Position numbers and translations under genes: made by a program. DNA of 8,008 bases from JBOGEB01 sp050743125. Its GTDB lineage: Bacteria > Actinomycetota > Nitriliruptoria > Euzebyales > Egibacteraceae. Where the stretch lies: the NCBI GenBank assembly GCA_050743125.1, contig JBOGEB010000190.1, positions 1 through 8,008 on the forward strand, written 5' to 3'. The notes under the pieces were generated by a model. The model ran no database searches and was not told the DNA's origin. It saw nothing but the letters and a program-made list of their open reading frames with translations. Within the stretch, counting starts at the first letter, position 1. Each line of letters begins with the position of its first letter. This document shows positions 1 through 4,951 of the stretch, in pieces.

Positions 1-20
1 AGGCCAAAGTTTCTCTCATG
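1..20 (-). CDS. qcrB: Probable start of cytochrome bc1 cytochrome b subunit (partial)
   Basis: Nine bases after the qcrA stop, an ATG at 20-18 opens a minus-strand frame reading M-R-E-T-L-A before the window ends. In actinobacteria qcrB normally follows qcrA directly, so cytochrome b (the membrane subunit with the two b haems and the quinol sites) is the expected product. Only six codons are visible and there is no clear Shine-Dalgarno sequence, so the call rests on gene order. Translational coupling to qcrA would explain the weak ribosome site. A start further downstream, outside the window, is possible. Confidence 0.4.
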
Positions 21-29
21 GTTTTCGTG

Positions 30-923
30 TCAGCCGAAGGCTGGTCCGACCTGCGTGGCGAAGTCGCCGAGCGCCACGAGCTCGCCGGAATCGGACAGGC
101 CGAGCGGGAGCTGGGGCAGCGCGCGCGCCGCCGGGCCGAACGTCGGCACCGCTCCCCGTGCCACGTCGAAGGTGGACTGGTGGCAGGGGCAGAACAGGGC
201 GTTGTCCCGTTCTCGGTACAGCGCGACCGGGCAGCCTGCGTGGGTGCAGACCTTCGAGTACGCGACGACGCTCGAGTCCACGACCCAGGCGGGGTTGGTC
301 GGTGGCAGGGGCGGCGCCGTCAGCCGCAGCACGACGATGGCGGAGGACTCGACGTCGATCGCGCCCTCGGGCCAGGCCGTGACGACGCCGCCGGGGGCGA
401 TGTCCCCGGGCCGCACGGGCTCGCCCTCGTCGGTCACCACCCGGCGACCGCGCCGCCACGCGGTGGTACGGAGCTGGTTGCCCGGCGCGGGGCCGAGCGA
501 GCTGACCGGGGCAAGGAAGGAGAGGCCCAGGACGGCGGCGCAGGCGAGGAGCACCCGGGTGAGCAGCGGCCGGCGGCCGATCGGCTCGACGTCGGCGATC
601 GCGATCGTCGTGCTCGTTTCACCGGGATCGTCGATCGCGTGGCGCGGCTCGACCGCCTCGACGTCCGGGTACCGGTCCACGAAGTACCGGCGGACGGCGA
701 TCGCGAGCAGGAGCAGCGACAGCGCGAGCAGCGTCCCGTGCACCGCCACTGGCGTGCGGAGCAGGAGCGTGACCGCGAAGCCGAGGGCGCAGACCGCCGC
801 TGCCACCGCAGCGCCGATCACGAGCGCGTCGTTCGCCTGGCTGGGCGGCGGGACGCGCTCAGCGACGACGTCCAAGTCATCGTTCCTCGGGGGCGCTCCC
901 CCGGACCCCCTCACGGCGTTCAT
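30..923 (-). CDS. qcrA: Rieske [2Fe-2S] subunit of the cytochrome bc1 complex
   Basis: 297 aa. It carries the Rieske cluster that takes an electron from menaquinol and hands it to the cytochrome c subunit at the outer face of the membrane. Box I is CTHAGC (226-231) and box II CPCH (245-248): C226, H228, C245 and H248 should bind the cluster, and C231 with C247 should form the family's stabilising disulphide. The Pro-loop GPAARALP follows (263-270). Three hydrophobic segments lie at about 33-55, 61-78 and 121-140, the actinobacterial QcrA topology. A twin arginine (R117-R118) just before the third helix fits the known dual Sec/Tat insertion of actinobacterial Rieske proteins. The ATG start overlaps the qcrC stop as ATGA (920-923), so translation is coupled. 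It is shorter than mycobacterial QcrA, mostly at the N-terminus, but all key residues are present. Confidence 0.95.
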   Translation of the reverse strand: MNAVRGSGGAPPRNDDLDVVAERVPPPSQANDALVIGAAVAAAVCALGFAVTLLLRTPVAVHGTLLALSLLLLAIAVRRYFVDRYPDVEAVEPRHAIDDPGETSTTIAIADVEPIGRRPLLTRVLLACAAVLGLSFLAPVSSLGPAPGNQLRTTAWRRGRRVVTDEGEPVRPGDIAPGGVVTAWPEGAIDVESSAIVVLRLTAPPLPPTNPAWVVDSSVVAYSKVCTHAGCPVALYRERDNALFCPCHQSTFDVARGAVPTFGPAARALPQLPLGLSDSGELVALGDFATQVGPAFG

Positions 924-1750
924 GACTTCTCCTCAGGCTCCCGCTCGGGGTCGGGGTCGGGGAACCACGTGGGCCTGCCGCCGATCCAGAGCAACGAGCA
1001 GATGAGCACGACGCCGACCAGCGCGACGAACACTGCCGCGTAGACCGGGTTCAGCTCGACGAGCCCGAAGATCGGTGTGCCCCGCTCGTTCTCCACCGTG
1101 CTCAGGAAGGCGGCGACGTCGCCCACCTCCTGATCGCTGATCTGGGTACTGCTGAAGGCCGGCATTTCGAACGGTCCGACGCGGACGGCCTCGGCGATCA
1201 CGACGGGCTCATAGCCCGTCAGTGGGGGCGTGTACGCGCCCGCGCCGGCCACCCCGCCGCCGCCGCTGGATCCGTGGCACTGGGCGCACTGCGCGGCGTA
1301 GACCTCCAGGCCGCGCCGCGGGTCGGCCACCTGTGCCTGCGGGATCTGACCGGAGAGCGTGAACGCGCTCTCCATCCAGGCCAGGAGCGCCTCGCGGTCC
1401 GCCCCCGTCACCGTCGGCTTCCGAAGCCGGTTGTCGAAAGGATCCCCGACGGGGGGCATCCGCCCGACGCGGAGCGTGAGGTCGACGGACGCGACGTCGG
1501 CGCCCCGCAGCGATGGCGCCGGCCGTCCCGTCGCCCCAACCGTCCCGCCGCTGCCGTCACCCCCGTGGCACTGCGCGCACTGCTGCTGGTAGATCAGCGC
1601 CCCGCGCTGGAGCTGCTGGCGGGGTGCTTGGGCGTGGACGTCCGTGGGGACATGGGCCAGGACGGTGGTCACGGCGACCGCGACGACGACCCCCCAGCCG
1701 AGCAGCGCTCTGGCTAGTCGGGGACTCCCCGGACCCCTGCGTGTTCGCAC
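920..1750 (-). CDS. qcrC: Dihaem cytochrome c subunit of the cytochrome bc1 complex
   Basis: 276 aa. Two tandem cytochrome c domains carry haem-binding CAQCH motifs at 58-62 and 155-159. Probable axial Met ligands are M98 (GRMPP) and M196 (FEMPAF). An N-terminal hydrophobic stretch (about 16-32) followed by an Ala-rich site near residues 40-42 looks like a signal peptide or uncleaved anchor. A second membrane helix lies at about 236-257, with a short acidic cytoplasmic tail. This is the actinobacterial QcrC, which replaces a soluble cytochrome c and passes electrons straight to the aa3 oxidase. The GTG start is chosen because the frame upstream holds no other start before a TAG at 1811-1813, and GAGAGGA lies 10 bases upstream. 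It is first in the operon here; ctaE, which often precedes it, is absent. Confidence 0.95.
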   Translation of the reverse strand: MRTRRGPGSPRLARALLGWGVVVAVAVTTVLAHVPTDVHAQAPRQQLQRGALIYQQQCAQCHGGDGSGGTVGATGRPAPSLRGADVASVDLTLRVGRMPPVGDPFDNRLRKPTVTGADREALLAWMESAFTLSGQIPQAQVADPRRGLEVYAAQCAQCHGSSGGGGVAGAGAYTPPLTGYEPVVIAEAVRVGPFEMPAFSSTQISDQEVGDVAAFLSTVENERGTPIFGLVELNPVYAAVFVALVGVVLICSLLWIGGRPTWFPDPDPEREPEEKS

Positions 1751-1866
1751 GTGGTCGGCGTCCTCTCGCGTCCGGGCCTGTCGGCCGGCGACGAACTGAC
1801 CCTTCCAGTCCTACCACGGCTGACCACGATGCGTGCGTTTGACCAGCTCAGAAACGACGGCCGACG

Positions 1867-1892
1867 GCGCGCTGGCTCCGCGCGCTGGCTCC
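1867..1892. repeat. Perfect 13-bp tandem direct repeat
   Basis: GCGCGCTGGCTCC occurs twice without a gap (1867-1879 and 1880-1892). The second copy's GCGCGCT (1880-1886) is complementary to AGCGCGC at 1897-1903, giving a 7-bp stem with a 10-base loop. The competing inner pairing GCTCC-AA-GGAGC has too short a loop as RNA. The repeat lies about 120-140 bases upstream of qcrC, so it could be a double protein-binding site or a simple slippage duplication. Confidence 0.8.
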
Positions 1893-2014
1893 AAGGAGCG
1901 CGCGTCGCCAGGCTGCTGTCGTGCTCATGACCTCACGAGAGGGCCTCGCTCGGTCTGGTCGGCACGGTTCCTTTCCGAGGCTATTGGCCCGCCCCACCCG
2001 ATCTGCGGTGGATT

Positions 2015-2030
2015 TCAGGTTTAATCCTGA
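2015..2030 (+). promoter_or_regulatory. Putative -10 box within an operator-like palindrome (lipoprotein gene)
   Basis: TCAGG-TTTAAT-CCTGA: 5-bp arms around a TTAA core with a single mismatched pair. The centre TTTAAT differs from TATAAT by one base and lies 34 bases before the lipoprotein ATG, in a locally AT-rich stretch. No recognisable -35 box sits 16-18 bases upstream, so the promoter call is tentative. A protein binding the palindrome would block RNA polymerase directly. Confidence 0.4.
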
Positions 2031-2036
2031 CCCTGC

Positions 2037-2052
2037 CACTCGACGAGTGAGG
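2037..2052 (+). promoter_or_regulatory. Palindrome overlapping the lipoprotein ribosome binding site
   Basis: CACTCG-A-CGAGTG (2037-2049) is a perfect dyad whose right arm runs into the Shine-Dalgarno sequence GTGAGG (2047-2052). That sequence ends 7 bases before the ATG at 2060 and supports the chosen start. As RNA, a 5-bp stem with a 3-base loop could partly mask the ribosome site; as DNA it could be a second operator next to the palindrome at 2015-2030. Confidence 0.45.
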
Positions 2053-2059
2053 TACGACG

Positions 2060-2614
2060 ATGCCGTTGACGGCGCGAGCCCGGCTGGCCGCCCTGTTGGC
2101 CGGCGGCTTGATCTGCGCCGGCTGCCAAGGCGGGGCCACTACTGCCGCCAAGCCATACGCGTCCCAGCCGGCGCCTGCGGAGGCCGCGGACCCACCGCTG
2201 CCATCGACCGCCTCCCCGCGCATCGGGCTGCCGGGTCCGCTGGAGCCCAACCTCGAGCGGTCCAACGAGGACGGCGTGAAGGTCAAGGTCGCAAGGATCA
2301 CGTTCCGGCCCAACGAGATCCTCGTCGACCTGATCGCGACCAATGCCTCGCCCGATCCGGTCGCGCTGGCGGGCAGCCCGTTCACCGGTATGACGCTGGT
2401 CGACGACAAGGGCACCTCCTACGACTTTCAGGCGTCCAAGCAGAACCGGGCGCTCCAGGTCGCGCCCGGCCACACCTACGAGGGGCAGGTCACGTTCCTC
2501 GGCGCGCTGGTCGGTGACGCATCGTCCCTCACGCTCACGTTGAACGCCGGCTCCGGCGGCGACCGCTTCGTCCCGCGCTTCGAGTTCGCGAACATCCCGG
2601 TCGCGCCCTCATGA
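2060..2614 (+). CDS. Secreted lipoprotein with a DUF4352-like beta domain
   Basis: 184 aa, function unknown. The N-terminus has Arg residues, a short hydrophobic core (about 9-18) and a Cys at 22 in the context C-A-G-C, so it is probably a lipid-anchored exported protein. The -3 residue is Cys rather than the usual Leu/Val/Ile, so the lipobox is not canonical. A low-complexity Ala/Pro/Ser linker (about 24-60) leads to a compact domain (about 72-178) of alternating beta strands. Its pattern (VKVARITF, ILVDLIATN, TLVDDKGTSYDF, then a charged loop and VTFLGAL) resembles DUF4352-type immunoglobulin-like domains of surface lipoproteins. GTGAGG seven bases upstream supports the ATG. It is a single gene, divergent from qcrC and convergent with the flavin-binding gene. 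The domain assignment is by eye only. Confidence 0.75.
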   Translation: MPLTARARLAALLAGGLICAGCQGGATTAAKPYASQPAPAEAADPPLPSTASPRIGLPGPLEPNLERSNEDGVKVKVARITFRPNEILVDLIATNASPDPVALAGSPFTGMTLVDDKGTSYDFQASKQNRALQVAPGHTYEGQVTFLGALVGDASSLTLTLNAGSGGDRFVPRFEFANIPVAPS

Positions 2615-2675
2615 CGGACGCGCATGCAGCGCTCGCCTGAGTTCGCCGCCCGCACAGGTGCCCGCGTTTCCTCTC

Positions 2676-2721
2676 CACTGTGCAGGATTCGGGCGGTATG
2701 TCGCCTGCGTCCTGCACGGTG
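2676..2721. terminator. Bidirectional hairpin terminator between convergent genes
   Basis: A 12-base arm (2676-2687, CACTGTGCAGGA) pairs with 2710-2721 (TCCTGCACGGTG), with one T-G pair and the rest Watson-Crick. Inside the 22-base loop a smaller GGCG/CGCC stem (2692-2695 with 2702-2705) can stack. It begins 5 bases after the stop of the flavin-binding gene and 61 bases after the lipoprotein stop, so it suits both convergent transcripts. There is no U-tract on either strand, which is common for actinobacterial hairpin terminators. Confidence 0.65.
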
Positions 2722-2726
2722 CGTTC

Positions 2727-3365
2727 TCAGGTCACGTAGCGCGGCGGTGGCAATCCCGGGGCCAGACGCGGGTCGTCCTCGGGTGGGCCGGCGGTCAGCG
2801 CGAGCGGGATCACCCCCGCCCAGACCCGTAGCGCGTAGTCGTCCTCGTCGTCGAGGGGCGGCCCGGTCCGGACCTTCACCGAGGCCTCGTCCAGCGGCAG
2901 GCTGACCACGGTCGTCGCGGCGAGCTCCCTCGGCGACGGCAGCCGCGCGTCGGCCCAGCGGCTGGGAACGAGGTGCTCGACGATCGTGCGGAGCCCGTCG
3001 AGCTTCTCCTGGGGGTCGGCCAACGGAGTCGCGACGCCGAAGACGACCGCGGACCGGTAGTTCATCGAGTGGTGGAACACCGACCGGGCCAGCACGAGCC
3101 CGTCGACCAGCGTCACCGTCACGCACACCGGAGCGCCGCCGGACAGCGCGCGCAGCATCCGGCTGCCCGTCGACCCGTGCAGGTACAGCCGTTCCCCCGC
3201 CCGGCCGTACGACGTCGGGATCACGACCGGGTGCCCGTCGTGCGCGAACCCGACGTGGCAGATGAGCCCGGAGTCCAGCACGTCGTACAGCGCCGAGCGG
3301 TCGGTCGCCGCCCGGGCAGGCAGGCGGCGGACCCGCGTCCGCTCCGTAGCGCCGAGTGGGAACAC
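2727..3365 (-). CDS. Pyridoxamine 5'-phosphate oxidase family (FMN-binding split-barrel) protein
   Basis: 212 aa. It resembles the flavin-nucleotide-binding branch of the PNPOx-like split-barrel superfamily (Pyridox_ox_2/Nim-like), not classical PdxH. Recognisable pieces are the first barrel strands ICHVGFAHDGHPVVIPTSYG (35-54), the LYLHGSTGSRMLRAL segment (60-74) that usually contacts the FMN phosphate, HHSMNYRSAVVFG (98-110), and a C-terminal KVRTGPPLDDEDD (164-176) before a Pro-rich tail. The substrate is unknown; it may oxidise a B6 vitamer or another small molecule, or reduce with F420 or FMN. It is divergent from a MocR-type, PLP-sensing regulator with only 31 bp between starts, so it is very likely its target. 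Start: GTG at 3365, about 14 bases after a TATAAC box; there is no Shine-Dalgarno sequence, so the mRNA leader is very short. Confidence 0.85.
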   Translation of the reverse strand: MFPLGATERTRVRRLPARAATDRSALYDVLDSGLICHVGFAHDGHPVVIPTSYGRAGERLYLHGSTGSRMLRALSGGAPVCVTVTLVDGLVLARSVFHHSMNYRSAVVFGVATPLADPQEKLDGLRTIVEHLVPSRWADARLPSPRELAATTVVSLPLDEASVKVRTGPPLDDEDDYALRVWAGVIPLALTAGPPEDDPRLAPGLPPPRYVT

Positions 3366-3379
3366 CGAAACGCCAATCT

Positions 3380-3406
3380 GTTATAGTACAAGCTTGATGA
3401 CTGTAC
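3380..3406. promoter_or_regulatory. Overlapping divergent promoters and inverted-repeat operator of the MocR pair
   Basis: The 8 bases GTTATAGT (3380-3387) hold two opposed -10 elements: TATAGT for the regulator (3382-3387, plus) and TATAAC for the flavin-binding gene (3385-3380, minus). TATAGT lies 9 bases before the regulator ATG, which predicts a leaderless transcript. An inverted repeat GTACA (3386-3390) and TGTAC (3402-3406), 11 bases apart with a CAAGCTTG palindrome between, covers the regulator start codon. The stretch is strikingly AT-rich for this genome. No clear -35 box is seen for either promoter, so activation or strict repression by the MocR protein is likely. Confidence 0.6.
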
Positions 3407-4710
3407 GATATCAGATCTCCGGTCGGTCGGCGAGCGGAATCGTGGGATCGGTCGAGGCTGGGGTGGCCGAGGGGCAGCTTGCGACTGGTGCTCCGCTGCC
3501 CTCGGTGCGGGCGCTGGCGTCGTCGCTCGGCGTGAGTCCCGCGACGGTCGCCGCTGCCTACCGCCAGCTCCGAAGCCGCGGCGTGGTCGTGGCGGTGCCT
3601 CGGCGTGGCGTGCGGGTGGCACCCGGCCCGCCCCTGACGCCGCGCACCGCGGAGCCCCTGCCGGCGGGCGTCCGTGACCTCGCCTCGGGCAACCCGGACC
3701 CGCGGCTGCTCCCTCGGCCGCGCGTACGCGGACGGCCGGTCCGGCCGGGGCTCTACGGCGGGCCTCCGACGCTCCCGGCGCTCGAGGAGTTGGCGCGGGC
3801 GCAGCTGGCCGCCGACGGCATCGACGCGGCGCAGATCGCGGTCACCAGCGGCGCGATGGACGGGATCGAGCGGGTGCTGGCCGTGCACCTGCGGTCCGGG
3901 GACCGCGTCGCGGTCGAGGATCCCGGCTACACGGGCGTGCTCGACCTCCTGCGCGCGATGGGACTCGAGCCGGTGGGGGTCCGGCTGGACGAGCGTGGCC
4001 CGCTGGCGGACCAGCTCGCCGCGGTGCTCTCCGGCGGCGCCGGTGCGCTGGTGCTCACGCCGCGCGCGCAGAACCCGACGGGTGCCGCGCTGGACGACGA
4101 GCGCGCCCGCGAGCTGGGCGCTGTCCTCGACGCTCACCCTGACGCGCTCGTCGTCGAGGACGACCACGCCGGCCCGGTCGCCGGCGCCGTCTACCGGACG
4201 CTCACCGCAGGCCGCCGCCGGTGGGCGGTGGTGCGCTCGGTGTCGAAGTCGCTCGGGCCGGACCTCCGCGTGGCGGTGCTCGCTGGCGACCCTGTCACCT
4301 CGGGTCGTGTAGAGGGCCGGCAACGGCTCGGCCCGGGTTGGGTGAGTGGCGTGCTCCAGCAGCTGGTCGCAGATCTGTGGGCCGACGAGGCGGTGACCGC
4401 CCAGCTCGCCGAGGCCGCGTCGGCGTACGCGGCACGGCGGGCCGCGCTGATCGCTGCGCTCGCTGCCCACGGCCTGCGGGCCGTGGGTGCGTCCGGCCTC
4501 AACGTGTGGGTGCCCGTGCCCGAGGAGGGCGCGGTCCTGACCGGCCTGCTCCGCGCGGGCTGGGCGGTCCAGCCCGGTGAGCCCTACCGCCTCGCCAGCC
4601 CTCCAGCGGTCCGCGTCACGACCGCCGCCTTGACCGAGCCCGAGGCCGAGCGCGTGGCGGCGGACCTCGCCGCCCTCTTCACGCCGAGCACCCGCACCCG
4701 CCGCGCGTGA
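3397..4710 (+). CDS. MocR/PdxR-like transcriptional regulator (GntR winged helix + aminotransferase domain)
   Basis: 437 aa. Residues about 8-75 form a GntR-type winged helix (LPSVRALASSLGVSPATVAAAYRQL, written here as positions 34-58). From about 90 on it is a fold-type I aminotransferase domain used to sense PLP or an amino compound rather than for metabolism. PLP-site residues are present: Y178 in DPGY, N226 in NPTG, D255 in VVEDDH, the Schiff-base lysine K284 in SVSKSLGP, and R406 in AVRVT for a carboxylate. The usual Tyr of the EDDY motif is His257. The frame is open upstream to 3262, but that part reads through the divergent gene; ATG at 3397 gives the normal MocR N-terminus and sits 9 bases from a TATAGT box, without a Shine-Dalgarno sequence, so a leaderless mRNA is likely. 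Expected to regulate itself and the divergent flavin-binding gene. Confidence 0.9.
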   Translation: MTVRYQISGRSASGIVGSVEAGVAEGQLATGAPLPSVRALASSLGVSPATVAAAYRQLRSRGVVVAVPRRGVRVAPGPPLTPRTAEPLPAGVRDLASGNPDPRLLPRPRVRGRPVRPGLYGGPPTLPALEELARAQLAADGIDAAQIAVTSGAMDGIERVLAVHLRSGDRVAVEDPGYTGVLDLLRAMGLEPVGVRLDERGPLADQLAAVLSGGAGALVLTPRAQNPTGAALDDERARELGAVLDAHPDALVVEDDHAGPVAGAVYRTLTAGRRRWAVVRSVSKSLGPDLRVAVLAGDPVTSGRVEGRQRLGPGWVSGVLQQLVADLWADEAVTAQLAEAASAYAARRAALIAALAAHGLRAVGASGLNVWVPVPEEGAVLTGLLRAGWAVQPGEPYRLASPPAVRVTTAALTEPEAERVAADLAALFTPSTRTRRA

Positions 4711-4729
4711 GCACCCGCCCCTACGGTCT

Positions 4730-4741
4730 GAGCACGTGCTC
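4730..4741. repeat. 12-bp perfect palindrome (possible MocR terminator)
   Basis: GAGCACGTGCTC lies 20 bases after the MocR stop. GAGCAC also occurs at 4709-4714, so GTGCTC (4736-4741) could pair with either copy, giving a 6-bp stem with a 21-base loop. It could be a weak terminator or a protein site; no U-tract follows. Confidence 0.35.
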
Positions 4742-4878
4742 GAGAATGTCGGCGAGGCCCCGGCTCGACTTCGCCCCCTCATCGACAGCGCGCGGCAGGC
4801 AGCGCCCGGTCCGCAGCTTTCTCACCGATGAGCGGGAACGTGGCCGCTGGAGTGCGTTGTCGGTCCGTTCGACCGCCA

Positions 4879-4902
4879 CTTTCCTGCAGATCCGGAGGAA
4901 AG
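4879..4902. terminator. Hairpin downstream of the LuxR-family gene
   Basis: CTTTCCT (4879-4885) and AGGAAAG (4896-4902) form a perfect 7-bp stem with a 10-base loop. It begins about 50 bases after the stop of the LuxR-family gene on the minus strand, in the convergent intergenic region. There is no U-tract, so terminator function is tentative. The rest of 4711-4951 shows no convincing gene. Confidence 0.4.
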
Positions 4903-4951
4903 CTGCGTCCCCCAGCGCTCGAGGCCCAGGGAACGGCCGCTTCGCGCGCCC

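Larger units (their letters stand above)
1751..2059. other. Divergent intergenic region between qcrC and the lipoprotein gene
   Basis: 309 bp with no convincing gene. It must contain the leftward qcr promoter and the rightward lipoprotein promoter. Seen in it: a perfect 13-bp tandem repeat with an overlapping hairpin (1867-1903), a TTTAAT box inside a palindrome (2015-2030) and a second palindrome over the lipoprotein ribosome site (2037-2049). A 26-codon minus frame (1928-1848) starting MSTTAAW is open, but its AGG lies only two bases from the ATG and the 13-bp repeat runs through it out of frame, so it is not called as a gene. I could not identify a good -35/-10 pair for qcrC. Confidence 0.6.

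Noticed and set aside
18..1043. 341- and 316-codon plus-strand frames opposite qcrA
   Set aside because: They are antisense to the Rieske gene with its intact cluster motifs, have Arg/Ser-rich composition and no motif.
1848..1928. 26-codon minus-strand frame (MSTTAAW...) upstream of qcrC, a possible leader peptide
   Set aside because: The AGG before the ATG is only two bases away, the 13-bp repeat runs through it out of frame, and nothing in the peptide is recognisable.
3262..3396. 45-codon N-terminal extension of the MocR gene
   Set aside because: It overlaps the coding start of the divergent gene and covers the promoter region. It has no MocR-like sequence, and the winged helix starts properly after the ATG at 3397.
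2476..4782. 768-codon open frame on the minus strand
   Set aside because: It runs antisense through MocR and out of frame through the flavin-binding gene. It is Arg/Pro-rich without any motif, while the genes on both sides have clear domains; it is a GC-bias shadow.
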